Shown here piece after piece: positions 1-8,208 of a DNA stretch of 46,465 nt. Origin of the DNA: an uncultured Clostridium sp. (GTDB taxonomy: Bacteria > Bacillota > Clostridia > Lachnospirales > Lachnospiraceae); contig UQMJ01000024.1 in NCBI GenBank assembly GCA_900542035.1, forward strand, positions 1 to 46,465, written 5' to 3'. The position numbers were made by a program, and so were the translations under genes. How positions within the stretch are numbered: the stretch's first letter is position 1; every line of letters starts with the position of its first letter. The notes under the pieces are model-generated. The model ran no database searches. It was not told where the DNA came from and saw only the letters and a program-made list of their open reading frames with translations.

Positions 1-45
1 ACGGTTTTCAAGACCGCCTCGTTATGACCACTTCGATATCTCTCC
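1..45 (-). tRNA. tRNA-Ser(UGA), 5' part, cut by the left window edge
   Basis: Read on the minus strand from 45 downwards, the sequence begins GGAGAGATATCGAAGTGG, the typical 5' end of a bacterial serine tRNA. A D-arm follows, then an anticodon arm with the loop CTTGAAA, so the anticodon is TGA (reads UCA and UCG codons). The arm stem is GCGGT/ACCGT, closed at its base by a G-U pair. The long variable arm, T arm and 3' end lie outside the window. Two strong promoters sit directly upstream. The identity rests on visible arm structure, without a covariance-model scan. Confidence 0.88.
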
Positions 46-59
46 AAACGTGCTTGTCT

Positions 60-88
60 ATTATATCAGACATTTTCAAGTTTGTCAA
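60..88 (-). promoter_or_regulatory. Sigma-A promoter P1 of tRNA-Ser
   Basis: On the minus strand a perfect TTGACA (83-88) is followed after exactly 17 bp by a perfect TATAAT (60-65), placing the start of transcription a few bases before the tRNA 5' end at 45. Upstream of the -35 lie A/T tracts that resemble an UP element, as expected for a stable-RNA promoter. Confidence 0.9.
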
Positions 89-162
89 GAACTTTTTAAA
101 ACTTTTTTCGAAGCTTTTTCTGAGTGGCTTCTTTAGCGGGCCGCTGTTCAAGCGACTTGGAT

Positions 163-191
163 ATATTATCATGTACCCGCCAATTTGTCAA
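163..191 (-). promoter_or_regulatory. Second, upstream promoter P2 of tRNA-Ser
   Basis: TTGACA (186-191) and TAATAT (163-168) are separated by 17 bp on the minus strand, about 100 bp upstream of P1 and again preceded by A/T-tracts. Tandem promoters of this kind are usual for stable RNA genes. Confidence 0.72.
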
Positions 192-307
192 CGACTTTTT
201 CCACTTTTTTTCAACTTTTTTTGAGTTTTTTCTCTCCGCTGTCTTTGTCATCCATATCTAGTGCAATAATCCAAACTCACCCATACATTTAGTATATAAT
301 ACGCCAT
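192..307. other. A/T-tract spacer between ispD and the tRNA promoters
   Basis: The segment holds repeated minus-strand runs of the type AAAAAGT/AAAAAAGTTG ahead of promoter P2, and no convincing gene or terminator for ispD. ispD transcripts may run on into the tRNA region, or end by a mechanism that is not visible here. Confidence 0.4.
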
Positions 308-1018
308 TTATTTCTTGCTGTCATGTATAAATTCCAACAGCGCCTCTGCCACTGCCATATCTTCCGGCGTGGTAACCTTTATATTAAAATAGCTTCCTTC
401 TATCAGCTTTACTTTGTGGGCGGTCATAGATTCCAAAACCATCCCGTCGTCTGTTACTCCCTGCTGATATTCTTCTCTGGAAAACAGCTTCTTATAAGCC
501 TCCAATATCCATGGGTAGTAAAAGGCCTGCGGCGTCTGAACCTGCCACAAGGCGCTGCGGTCGGGAGTCGACTCTACAAAGCCGTCTGCTCCTGATGTTT
601 TAATGGTATCTTTTACCGGCATCCCTACTACGCAGGCTCCATATTCCTTTGCGCCTTCTAATGACCTGGAAATCATTTCCTGATCCAACAGCGGTCTGGC
701 GCCGTCATGGATCAGCACATATTCCGCCCCTTCTGCTGCCTTTAACCCTTCATAGACAGAATGATACCGTTCCCTGCCCCCTGCAATTACCTTCGTAACC
801 TTAGAAAATCCATACTTTTCTGCAATTTCCTCTTGGCAGTATCTGATTTCATCTGGTCCGGCAACCAGAATTATCTGATCAACCGGACTGTTTTCAAACG
901 CTTCCAGGGCATACGTAATAAGCGGTCTGCCATTTAATAGAAGAAACTGTTTCTGCACATGGCTCTGCATCCGCTTTCCCTGACCTGCTGCCAGCACAAT
1001 AGCTGCTGATTTTGCCAT
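308..1018 (-). CDS. ispD: 2-C-methyl-D-erythritol 4-phosphate cytidylyltransferase
   Basis: IspD couples CTP to methylerythritol phosphate in the MEP pathway of isoprenoid synthesis, in the cytosol. The 236-residue protein has the family's usual length. It starts with the nucleotide-binding loop AAGQGKRM (residues 11-18) after a short beta strand, and contains the conserved HDGARPLL segment near the middle and a VTDDGMVLE-type segment later. A clear AGGGAGGAAG ribosome site precedes the ATG. It is the last protein gene of a minus-strand run after tsaD (24 bp gap), with the tRNA-Ser promoters downstream. The fused IspD-IspF form is not seen. The call is secure by motif and length. Confidence 0.95.
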   Translation of the reverse strand: MAKSAAIVLAAGQGKRMQSHVQKQFLLLNGRPLITYALEAFENSPVDQIILVAGPDEIRYCQEEIAEKYGFSKVTKVIAGGRERYHSVYEGLKAAEGAEYVLIHDGARPLLDQEMISRSLEGAKEYGACVVGMPVKDTIKTSGADGFVESTPDRSALWQVQTPQAFYYPWILEAYKKLFSREEYQQGVTDDGMVLESMTAHKVKLIEGSYFNIKVTTPEDMAVAEALLEFIHDSKK

Positions 1019-1042
1019 TTTTTCTTCCTCCCTGTTAAACCC

Positions 1043-2077
1043 CTAGCGTTCCCCTAATTTCAAATTAGGAATTGCGTTTAAATCCCAACCATGTCTGGTT
1101 CCTTTCTGATACTCGTAATATGCGGCCACTCCGATCATTGCCGCATTGTCGGTACAGAAAATCGGCGACGGGTAGTAAAATTCCAGTCCTTCTTTTTTGC
1201 AGGCCTCTGCCATCCCTGCTCTGAGAGCAGAATTAGACGCTACGCCTCCTGCAATGGCCAGTTTCTCATAACCATATTCTTTTGCCGCCATTACGGCTCT
1301 GCTTACCAGAGATTCTACTACTGCATTCTGGAAGGAAGCCACCAAATCCGGCACTACGATTTCCTCCCCCATCATTTTCGCATGATTAATGTGATTTAAT
1401 ACCGCTGATTTTAAACCGCTGAAACTAAAATCATAAGGACTTCCTTCGATTTTTGCTCTTGGAAACTCAATGGCATGAGGATTCCCTTCTTTGGCAGCCT
1501 TATCTACCTTGGGGCCGCCTGGATACCCCAGCCCCACTGCCCTGGCCACTTTGTCAAAAGCTTCTCCCGCCGCGTCATCCCTGGTACGGCCAATAATTTC
1601 AAACTCTCCGTAATCCTTCACAATTACCAGATGGGTATGGCCTCCCGAAACAATGAGACATACGAATGGCGGTTCTAAATCCGGATGTTCGATAAAATTA
1701 GCAGATACATGGCCTTCAATATGATGAACGCCTACCAAAGGCTTTTTTGCAGCAAATGCAATGGCCTTTGCTTCAGCTACGCCTACTAACAGCGCTCCCA
1801 CCAGACCAGGGCCATACGTCACTCCAATAGCCGTAATATCTTCTAAGGTTACGCCTGCTTCTGACAAGGCGCTCTCAATTACCTGGTTGATCTTTTCAAT
1901 ATGTTTTCTGGATGCCAGTTCCGGCACAACCCCTCCGTAAAGCGTGTGAAGGGCTATCTGGGATGAAATTACATTTGACAATACTTCTCTGCCGTTTCTT
2001 ACTACTGATGCAGCCGTCTCATCACAAGAACTTTCGATTGCTAAAATCAGCACATCCTCTGTTTTCTCTCTTTCCAT
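1043..2077 (-). CDS. tsaD: tRNA N6-threonylcarbamoyladenosine transferase TsaD
   Basis: TsaD (formerly Gcp/YgjD) transfers the threonylcarbamoyl group to A37 of ANN-decoding tRNAs together with TsaB and TsaE. The protein has the ASKHA-fold signature ESSCDETAAS near the N-terminus, the metal-binding HHIEGH (histidines 119 and 123), VSGGHTHL, FSFSGLKSAV and AGGVASNS. I chose the ATG at 2077 (344 residues) because GGAGGA lies just upstream; an in-frame ATG at 2104 would overlap the end of rnz and lacks such a site. The gene begins 13 bp after the rnz stop, so the two are probably cotranscribed. Its partners tsaB and tsaE lie about 5 kb away in another operon; tsaC is not in the window. Confidence 0.95.
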   Translation of the reverse strand: MEREKTEDVLILAIESSCDETAASVVRNGREVLSNVISSQIALHTLYGGVVPELASRKHIEKINQVIESALSEAGVTLEDITAIGVTYGPGLVGALLVGVAEAKAIAFAAKKPLVGVHHIEGHVSANFIEHPDLEPPFVCLIVSGGHTHLVIVKDYGEFEIIGRTRDDAAGEAFDKVARAVGLGYPGGPKVDKAAKEGNPHAIEFPRAKIEGSPYDFSFSGLKSAVLNHINHAKMMGEEIVVPDLVASFQNAVVESLVSRAVMAAKEYGYEKLAIAGGVASNSALRAGMAEACKKEGLEFYYPSPIFCTDNAAMIGVAAYYEYQKGTRHGWDLNAIPNLKLGER

Positions 2078-2090
2078 GAGAATTCCTCCA

Positions 2091-3002
2091 TTATTCTTCA
2101 TCAAAATCCAAAGTCAGGGTATAACCGTCTCTTGCCGCCTTGGCTCTGGGGAAAATCTTCTTTACTTCATCCATAAATTCATCTGGCCTGGTCAGGGATG
2201 GACTATAATGGGTCAGCCACATCTGCCTCGGATTAGCCTCTTTTGCCAGCGCAGCCGCCTCATAAAAGGTCATATGCTTATTCTCTCTTGCTTTAGAAGC
2301 TTTTTCTTTTTCGCCGTACATTCCTTCGCAGATAAACAGATCCGCATCTTTTGCATACTCTGCAATAACCGGAACCGGACGGGTATCGGTACAATAGGAA
2401 ACCTTCAGGCCTCTGCGTGCTGCTCCCAACACCATATCCGGCGTCAGAACCCTGTCGCCGTCCATAACGGTCTCTCCCATCTGAAGATGCTTCCAGAATC
2501 TCTGTGGAATTTCCTGTGCTCTGGCTCTCTCCACATCAAACCTTCCCTTTCTGGGAATCGAAATGGTATAACCATAGCAGACTACGTTGTGATTGACCCG
2601 ATACGCGTCAATGGTATAAGGCCCCATCTTTAACTGCTGTCTGGTTTCTGTCAGTTCGATAAACCGGAGGCTAAATGGAAGCTCCGGAGCAATCACGCGC
2701 AAAGCCCCTACTACCCGCTCCAGCCCTTTAGGGCCAATTAAAGTCAGCGGTTCTGTCCGTTCTGCATTTCCCATCGTCAAAAGAAGCCCTGGAAGGCCGC
2801 TGATATGATCTGCATGGTAATGAGTAAAGCAGATCACATCAATGGGTTTCGGACTCCATCCTTTTTCTTTTAAGGCTACCTGCGTTCCTTCTCCGCAGTC
2901 AATCAAAAGGCTGCTGCCGTCGCATCTTGCCATCATGGAAGTCAGCCAGCGATAGGGAAGAGGCATCATTCCTCCTGTCCCAAGCAAACAAATATCCAGC
3001 AT
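2091..3002 (-). CDS. rnz: Ribonuclease Z (tRNA 3' processing endonuclease)
   Basis: RNase Z cleaves the 3' trailer from tRNA precursors that lack an encoded CCA. The 303-residue protein is a short-form metallo-beta-lactamase enzyme with the zinc motif THYHADH (H61, H63, D65, H66), a typical N-terminal LLGTGGMMP strand-loop, and later YCTDTRP and HMTFYEAA segments carrying further metal ligands. It sits between the AlgJ-like gene and tsaD with very short gaps, so it is probably translated from the same transcript. Pairing with tsaD and the neighbouring tRNA-Ser gene makes this end of the window rich in tRNA functions, but the linkage may be only operonic. Confidence 0.93.
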   Translation of the reverse strand: MLDICLLGTGGMMPLPYRWLTSMMARCDGSSLLIDCGEGTQVALKEKGWSPKPIDVICFTHYHADHISGLPGLLLTMGNAERTEPLTLIGPKGLERVVGALRVIAPELPFSLRFIELTETRQQLKMGPYTIDAYRVNHNVVCYGYTISIPRKGRFDVERARAQEIPQRFWKHLQMGETVMDGDRVLTPDMVLGAARRGLKVSYCTDTRPVPVIAEYAKDADLFICEGMYGEKEKASKARENKHMTFYEAAALAKEANPRQMWLTHYSPSLTRPDEFMDEVKKIFPRAKAARDGYTLTLDFDEE

Positions 3003-3018
3003 TTTTATTCTCCTTTTC

Positions 3019-4128
3019 CTACTGCCACACCTGGGACAGCTTGTTTAAATCATCAATCATGCGCTCGTCAATATAACGTTCCAGAATCTCATAAACGACT
3101 ACATCCGGCTTTTCCTGGCCCATCCGGTTTTCTGCACCGGAATTCCACCAATACGTATCCACACGCGCAAAATATCTGGCCATCGTAGCAGTGATGGCAT
3201 CTGCAAAGGAATCCCTGTAGATCACAATGTGTCTGGGATCCGGCGCATTTTCACTGGTGTAAAACTTTAAAGACGGGTAATAGCTGGTATCCTCTGTCAT
3301 ATGAAGAACTGTCTCCGGAAGATACCCTTCCACCATTGCCTCCGTCTCATCGAACTCTCCAGACGGCAGGTGAGCCAGACGCACCAGATCTCCTGTGCCT
3401 CTTGGCGTATAGCCGACTGTTACCTGGCTGATATCCCAGGGTTCTCCGCCCAGAGTCTGAATCAGCTCCTGACCCGCTAAGAATCCGCCTGCGTTATTCC
3501 AATGGGTATCGGTCTTGTAATACCACTGATAGGATTTGTCCTCAAAGCATTCCTTCGGATATACAATCGGAATGTTGGTAGAAGTTCTTAAATAATCCAC
3601 CAGCACATCCAGCCTGTTTCTCTCATTTACCATCGTAATGTAGTCCGGCATATATTCTTTATAAATTCTTTCCTTATTCGGAGCGAACAAAACTACAAAC
3701 TCGATTCCCTGAGCCTCTAAAGTGGCATCAATTCCATTCAGAAGATTTGCCGCCGTCTGGTGCCACTCTTCGCTGCGGCTTCCCAGACCTCTGAAATCAT
3801 CGGTACTATTCTGGCCTGCGTAAAACAGCCAGCCATTTTTTCCTAATGTAACGGTAGGAGTATCTGTGGAATCAAATAACTGGTAATCCAGTTTTGCATT
3901 CAATGCCACCTGTTCGTCCCGAAAAGGCGCATGGTCATTAATGTATGTTTCGATCTGGCCGCCTATCTGGTCTAAGTTGTCCATTGTAACAGAAGCAGGG
4001 AACGTCGCCAGCATCCTCTGCTCTGCATCGCTGTATGTTTCTGCCCGTCCCGTCAGTCCTTCTGCCGCAATCCAGATGCCTGGCACAATTAAGAAAGACA
4101 GGAACAAACCCAGCATTAATTTTTTCAT
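3019..4128 (-). CDS. AlgJ/DltD-like (DHHW family) exported protein, partner of the MBOAT acyltransferase
   Basis: The protein begins with a membrane anchor (residues 4-22) and continues with an extracytoplasmic SGNH-like domain. Visible motifs are GKNGWLFY, TDTHWN (D207, H209) and a late YRDSFADA with the likely nucleophilic serine, the pattern of AlgX/AlgJ-like acetyltransferase partners. Start chosen at 4128 because AGGAGA is about 7 bases upstream; an ATG six bases earlier would be too close to it. It directly follows the MBOAT gene (15 bp), the usual pairing for O-acetylation of an exported polysaccharide (family knowledge). The polymer modified is unknown; sugar-transferase genes at the other end of the window are not linked to it. 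Confidence 0.8.
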   Translation of the reverse strand: MKKLMLGLFLSFLIVPGIWIAAEGLTGRAETYSDAEQRMLATFPASVTMDNLDQIGGQIETYINDHAPFRDEQVALNAKLDYQLFDSTDTPTVTLGKNGWLFYAGQNSTDDFRGLGSRSEEWHQTAANLLNGIDATLEAQGIEFVVLFAPNKERIYKEYMPDYITMVNERNRLDVLVDYLRTSTNIPIVYPKECFEDKSYQWYYKTDTHWNNAGGFLAGQELIQTLGGEPWDISQVTVGYTPRGTGDLVRLAHLPSGEFDETEAMVEGYLPETVLHMTEDTSYYPSLKFYTSENAPDPRHIVIYRDSFADAITATMARYFARVDTYWWNSGAENRMGQEKPDVVVYEILERYIDERMIDDLNKLSQVWQ

Positions 4129-4143
4129 ATACATTCTCCTGTA

Positions 4144-5529
4144 CTAAAAACGGAAGTAAATAAATGGATTATATGTGCTGCTGATTAGCAAAAGCATGGA
4201 ATATCCGAAAATTCCCGCCATTGCCAGAATGTCCAGAATCCCGATTTTGTCTTCATCATACAGCCGTTCTTTCAGCTGGGGAACGAAAGCCTGTAAAGGT
4301 CCGCACAGCAAAATGCCTGCCGTAGCCAGCACTACCGTCTTTTTGGTCACATAAAGCGAAACCGGATAAAGACCTGCGCAGGGGATAAACATATTTTTCA
4401 GCAGAATCAGAATCCCTCTCATACTGGTAACCCGAAACATCAGCCAGCCAATTACCACCAGAAACATAGTTCCCAGCCAGCCAGGTTTTTTTCCGGTCAT
4501 TCGCTCCAGCACGATCAAAATCCCATAATAAATTCCCCAGAACACAAAATTTAAGGACGCGCCATGCCACAAACCGGTCAGGCAGAATACCAGAAACAGA
4601 TTGAGATACGTGCGGTATCTGCCTTTCCGGTTGCCTCCCAGAGGGATGTACACATATTCCCGAAACCAGGTAGACAGAGAAATGTGCCACCGGCGCCAGA
4701 ATTCTGTAACCGATCTGGAAAGATAGGGGTAATTAAAGTTTTCCATAAACCGGAACCCAAACATCCTTCCAAGGCCGATTGCCATATCGGAATATCCGGA
4801 AAAGTCAAAATAAATCTGCAGCGTATATAATCCGACTCCCCACCAGGCTAACGCCGTCCCAATGTGTTCAAACGGAAGGCCGTAAATCTGATCCGCCGCC
4901 AAAGCCATAGAGTTCGAGATAATTACCTTTTTCCCCAGACCGTAGCAGAACCGTTTTATTCCATAACAGAAGCCGGACAAATCCGTTTTTCTTACTGTCA
5001 GCTGCTGCTCAATATCGTGGTACTTTACAATAGGGCCTGCAATCAGCTGAGGAAAAAAAGAAATGTAAAGCGCCAGATTCCACAGATTCTTCTGAGCCTT
5101 GTTTTCCCCTCTCCACACATCTACCACATAGGACATGGCCTGGAAGGTATAAAAGGAAATGCCGATCGGAAGAGCAATATCTCGGTACGCCAGCACTTCT
5201 TTTCCAAACAAACGGTTGCCAATCTGCAAAAAGAAATTAAAGTATTTAAAATAGCCTAAAAGCCCCAGGTTAACCGCCACACAAAGCCATAAAAGTCCGG
5301 TCCGAAGTCTCTTTTTTTCTCCTGCCTTTTCAATGGCAAGGCCGAACAGATAATTCAGACAGATGGATACCAGCATCAGAACAATGTAGCGCGGTTCTCC
5401 CCAGGCATAAAAAAACAGGCTGAACAGGAGCAGAATCGTATTTTTTATTTTCAATCCAGGCGCTGCAAAATACAGCAGAAACACCAGCGGAAGAAAAAAC
5501 CATAAAAATACCTGAGAACTAAAAAGCAT
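4144..5529 (-). CDS. MBOAT family membrane O-acyltransferase (AlgI/DltB-like)
   Basis: This is a polytopic membrane protein of 461 residues with about ten hydrophobic segments. It carries the two histidines typical of AlgI-type proteins, in FWRRWHISLS (H282) and GLWHGAS (H322), plus QLIAGPIVKY and FDFSGYSDMAIGLGRMFGF, all hallmark stretches. Such enzymes pass acyl groups across the membrane to an SGNH partner that modifies a surface polymer, and the next gene encodes such a partner. Start chosen at the ATG at 5529 because AAGGTGG lies 6 bases upstream; an upstream TTG is in frame but overlaps that ribosome site. It is the first gene of its operon, with a good promoter 39-67 bp upstream. Confidence 0.88.
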   Translation of the reverse strand: MLFSSQVFLWFFLPLVFLLYFAAPGLKIKNTILLLFSLFFYAWGEPRYIVLMLVSICLNYLFGLAIEKAGEKKRLRTGLLWLCVAVNLGLLGYFKYFNFFLQIGNRLFGKEVLAYRDIALPIGISFYTFQAMSYVVDVWRGENKAQKNLWNLALYISFFPQLIAGPIVKYHDIEQQLTVRKTDLSGFCYGIKRFCYGLGKKVIISNSMALAADQIYGLPFEHIGTALAWWGVGLYTLQIYFDFSGYSDMAIGLGRMFGFRFMENFNYPYLSRSVTEFWRRWHISLSTWFREYVYIPLGGNRKGRYRTYLNLFLVFCLTGLWHGASLNFVFWGIYYGILIVLERMTGKKPGWLGTMFLVVIGWLMFRVTSMRGILILLKNMFIPCAGLYPVSLYVTKKTVVLATAGILLCGPLQAFVPQLKERLYDEDKIGILDILAMAGIFGYSMLLLISSTYNPFIYFRF

Positions 5530-5567
5530 TGCATACCACCTTTTCAAATTTTGGTTTTAACGCTACT

Positions 5568-5596
5568 ACTATAGCACAGCAGGAAAAAGTTTACAA
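5568..5596 (-). promoter_or_regulatory. Sigma-A promoter of the MBOAT - ispD operon
   Basis: On the minus strand TTGTAA (5591-5596), a 17 bp spacer and TATAGT (5568-5573). It begins just past the terminator of the upstream zinc-ribbon gene, whose U-run ends three bases from the -35. Confidence 0.72.
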
Positions 5597-5598
5597 CG

Positions 5599-5641
5599 AA
5601 AAAGCGGCGCAGCCCCTTTCTTTTTCAAAGGTCTGCGCCGT
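5599..5641 (-). terminator. Rho-independent terminator of the tex - rimI - zinc-ribbon run
   Basis: The stem ACGGCGCAG/CTGCGCCGC (5633-5641 with 5604-5612) is followed on the minus strand by five T residues (5599-5603). It lies 28 bp after the stop of the zinc-ribbon gene. Confidence 0.85.
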
Positions 5642-5668
5642 CATTTCCCGCTTCTTTCTGTTTCCGTT

Positions 5669-5911
5669 TTACAGAAGTTCGGTCTGTTCCTCCACATCCA
5701 CTGCAACCTTAAACTGGCTGATCAGTTCCTCATAGCAGGCTTCGCACAAGTCAAAGCGGTGGACTTCCCCGTCCTTTTCAGAAAAATAGTCCCAGGAGTG
5801 GTTTACCGTCATAACTCCTTCTCGGACAATTCCATCTTTTACAATCAGTTTCTTTCCGCAGCAGTTGCATACAACTGTCTCCAACCGCCCGTTCTTTGCG
5901 TACTTTCTCAT
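5669..5911 (-). CDS. Small zinc-ribbon protein of unknown function
   Basis: An 80-residue soluble protein with two CxxC pairs: CNCC (VVCNCCGKKL) near the N-terminus and CEAC (DLCEACYEEL) about 45 residues later, the spacing of a treble-clef or ribbon zinc site. The ends are charged and the C-terminus is acidic. I do not recognise a named function; similar short proteins are, to my recollection, common in Lachnospiraceae. Start is uncertain: ATG at 5911 has AGGTGAT upstream, while a GTG at 5923 has GGAGG only 4 bases away. It is the last gene before a strong terminator, 88 bp after rimI. Confidence 0.7.
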   Translation of the reverse strand: MRKYAKNGRLETVVCNCCGKKLIVKDGIVREGVMTVNHSWDYFSEKDGEVHRFDLCEACYEELISQFKVAVDVEEQTELL

Positions 5912-5999
5912 AAAATCAATCACCTTTCCTCCAAAATCGGCACTTTTTAATCCGCTTCCATTATATACGGAAACCCTCCGATTTTAAGTGGAAAATGTT

Positions 6000-6437
6000 T
6001 CAAAGCCTCCGCTTCCACATGATGACGGCATCTTCCGTGGGATTGCGGTAATACGCTTTGCGGATGGCTTCTTCCTGAAAACCACAGGTTTTATAAAGGT
6101 TTCTGGCTGCTGCGTTTCCAGAACGCACCTCTAAGGTAAGGGCATCTCCCTGATTTTCTCTGACAAAGTCTTCCATCGCCGCCATTAACTCCCTGGCCGC
6201 GCCTCTTCTTCTGGCCTGCGGAAGTACGCCGATTCTCTGGATTTCTCCTTCCCCTGCAATAAAACTAAACGCGGCATAGCCGGTTATCTCTCCCTTTTCA
6301 TCTTCTGAAATCCAGAAGTGATTCCAGGCATTTTGAACGCTTTCCTGTAAAAGTGTTTCTGACCAGGGATCCGAAAAACAAGCCTGTTCAATTTTTGCCG
6401 CAGCCGGAATATCCTCTGCCGTCAGAAGGCGAATCAT
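6000..6437 (-). CDS. rimI: Ribosomal protein S18 alanine N-acetyltransferase (RimI)
   Basis: A 145-residue GNAT acetyltransferase. It shows the N-terminal IEQACFSDPWS stretch typical of RimI, the acetyl-CoA-binding RIGVLPQARRRGAA loop, and the ALTLEVRSGNAAARNLY segment with a late YYRNPTEDAVIM tail. RimI acetylates the N-terminal alanine of S18 in E. coli; substrates in Clostridia are assumed. Its start codon overlaps the tsaB stop (ATGA) and the GGAGGAAGG ribosome site is inside tsaB, so translation is coupled. The order tsaE-tsaB-rimI is a classic Firmicutes cluster. Confidence 0.92.
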   Translation of the reverse strand: MIRLLTAEDIPAAAKIEQACFSDPWSETLLQESVQNAWNHFWISEDEKGEITGYAAFSFIAGEGEIQRIGVLPQARRRGAARELMAAMEDFVRENQGDALTLEVRSGNAAARNLYKTCGFQEEAIRKAYYRNPTEDAVIMWKRRL

Positions 6438-7189
6438 CTTCCTTCCTCCAGACGGTTAAACTGGCAGGGCTGAGCGCCGCCGTCTCCAGCCAACAGCTCT
6501 TTTCCTTCCCGTTCCCGTTCTGCCTGGGATTTTCTCAGGTAATCCGGAGCGTGATCCCTGGCGTCTTCTGTCTTTCCTTCTTTCATGTAAATCGCTCCAA
6601 GGGCCGCTACAGACGCGGCTCTCTGACGGTTCATCTGAGGCGGTGCAAACAGAAACGGCGCCGTCATCTTCTCTTCAATGAGATTTTTAAACACCGGCAC
6701 CCCATCTCCCAAAAAGATAACCGGCTGATTGTTCTCATTTAATTCTCCAATCAGTTCTCCCATGTCCATGGCGCACTGGGGTTTTACCACTGTCAGGCTG
6801 CTTTTTACCTGGTAAACTCCTGTGTAAACCTGGTTTCTTCTGGCATCCATAATAGGACAGATCAGCGCATCGGATCCCCAGAGATTATACGCCATCGCAT
6901 CTAAGGTGGGCACATGAATCAACGGCTTTTTTAAAGCCAGCCCCAGGCCTTTTGCCGTCGCAGAACCAATCCGAAGACCGGTAAAGGATCCAGGGCCGCC
7001 GGATACTGCCACTGCGTCTATGGTATCCAGTTCCAAATCCAGCATCCTGGTCAGCTCGTCCAGCATCGGAAGCAGGGTCTGGGAATGGGTCTTTTTATAA
7101 TTCATAGTATATTCTCCGGTTACCACTCCATCGGTAACAATCGCCACGCTGGCTACCAGAGAAGAGCTTTCGATTCCCAATATTCTCAT
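6434..7189 (-). CDS. tsaB: tRNA threonylcarbamoyladenosine biosynthesis protein TsaB
   Basis: TsaB is the non-catalytic paralogue of TsaD that forms a heterodimer with it in t6A synthesis. The 251-residue protein has the family hallmarks LGIESSS at the N-terminus, KTHSQTLLPM, SGGPGSFTGLRIG (about residue 65) and DARRNQVYTGVY; it lacks the metal-binding histidines of TsaD, as expected. Start at the ATG 7189, 5 bases after GGAGG; an in-frame upstream GTG would run through the ribosome site. A 43 bp gap separates it from tsaE upstream, and it overlaps rimI downstream by 4 bases. Confidence 0.94.
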   Translation of the reverse strand: MRILGIESSSLVASVAIVTDGVVTGEYTMNYKKTHSQTLLPMLDELTRMLDLELDTIDAVAVSGGPGSFTGLRIGSATAKGLGLALKKPLIHVPTLDAMAYNLWGSDALICPIMDARRNQVYTGVYQVKSSLTVVKPQCAMDMGELIGELNENNQPVIFLGDGVPVFKNLIEEKMTAPFLFAPPQMNRQRAASVAALGAIYMKEGKTEDARDHAPDYLRKSQAEREREGKELLAGDGGAQPCQFNRLEEGR

Positions 7190-7232
7190 AATATCCTCCA
7201 CGCCGCCCAGTAAGCGGCTATCCTAAGTTTGT

Positions 7233-7664
7233 TTAGCGAGAAGACGGTTCTATCGTAATTTTCCGGTAGTCAAATCCCTTATCCAGGTCTTTTTCAATGG
7301 TAATGGTAATCACATCATCTGGCAGAATCTCTTCTATCAGTTCTGACCACTCTATGAGGCTGACGCCGTCTCCGTAAAAGCAGTCTTCATAGCCAATCTC
7401 ATCCATCTCGCTGACGTCCCCAATCCGGTACACGTCAAAGTGGTAAAAAGGCAGCCGTCCGTCGTCATATTCCTGAAGAATAGTAAACGTAGGGCTGTTT
7501 ACCGTCCCCTCAATGCCAAGTCCCTCTGCAAATCCCTGGGTAAAAACCGTTTTTCCAACTCCCAAGTCTCCATTCAGGCAGATTACCTGTCCAGCTTCTG
7601 CCTCTTCTCCCATTTTCTTTCCTAATGCAAAGGTTTCTCTGGGTCCATAAGTTTCTATTATCAT
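7233..7664 (-). CDS. tsaE: tRNA threonylcarbamoyladenosine biosynthesis ATPase TsaE
   Basis: TsaE (YjeE family) is the P-loop ATPase that drives turnover of the TsaB-TsaD complex. Residues 32-39 form the Walker A loop GDLGVGKT, followed by TQGFAEGL, NSPTFTIL (a family signature with switch-like Thr/Ser) and HFDVYRIG, and later LIEWSE. The 143 residues fit the family. Start at 7664 because GGAGAG is 4 bases upstream; an earlier in-frame ATG (7676) overlaps the stop of the YcxB-like gene. The gene is cotranscribed with tsaB and rimI. Confidence 0.94.
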   Translation of the reverse strand: MIIETYGPRETFALGKKMGEEAEAGQVICLNGDLGVGKTVFTQGFAEGLGIEGTVNSPTFTILQEYDDGRLPFYHFDVYRIGDVSEMDEIGYEDCFYGDGVSLIEWSELIEEILPDDVITITIEKDLDKGFDYRKITIEPSSR

Positions 7665-7675
7665 AGCACTCTCCA

Positions 7676-8191
7676 TTATATGTGTTTGCAGCGGGCCTTC
7701 GGCATCTTTTCTTTTAAATATGCCGAAAGCTTTGCTTCCTGTTCCCCTACCGCAGATTTCGGAATTAAAAAGGCGTGAATCCGATCCTTATAAAGGATGA
7801 ACTGCCAGGGATTTTTTACCGCCTGATACATTGTTTCCCAGGGTATTGTTCCAGTCTGGCCTCCCTGTTCTACCGTTACTCCGTCATCGCCCAGAGATAA
7901 TATCATCGGTTCTTTTACCGCAGGCGCCTTGGCCTGGCGTTTGGCTTTTAAATACAGAGTTGACGGCTGCCATACCGTAAACATCAGAACGCACATGACC
8001 AGCAAAAGCCGATACGGACCGCTGACGGATGCCCACTGGGTAATCAGCAGGTAAATCGCTGCAATGGTAAACAGTACGTTAAAAATCCCCAGATAACCTT
8101 TATTGGCATGATACATGGAAAATTTCCAGAGTTCTTTTGCATCCAGGGCAATTGAAAATGAAAATACCGGCGGTTTCTTTTGTTCTTCCAT
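7676..8191 (-). CDS. YcxB-like membrane protein of unknown function
   Basis: A 171-residue protein with a short cytosolic head, two adjacent membrane segments (about residues 34-55 and 60-78) and a C-terminal soluble domain. That domain resembles the YcxB-like family: a DDGVTVEQGGQTGTIPWETM stretch followed by NPWQFILYKDRIHAFLIPKSA. Function is not known for the family. ATG at 8191 is chosen because GGGAGG lies 6 bases upstream. The ATG 18 bases earlier overlaps the tex stop codon in a TAATG arrangement and would be translated from within the ribosome site. It lies between tex and tsaE. Confidence 0.72.
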   Translation of the reverse strand: MEEQKKPPVFSFSIALDAKELWKFSMYHANKGYLGIFNVLFTIAAIYLLITQWASVSGPYRLLLVMCVLMFTVWQPSTLYLKAKRQAKAPAVKEPMILSLGDDGVTVEQGGQTGTIPWETMYQAVKNPWQFILYKDRIHAFLIPKSAVGEQEAKLSAYLKEKMPKARCKHI

Positions 8192-8208
8192 TGGTAACCT
8201 CCCGACCA

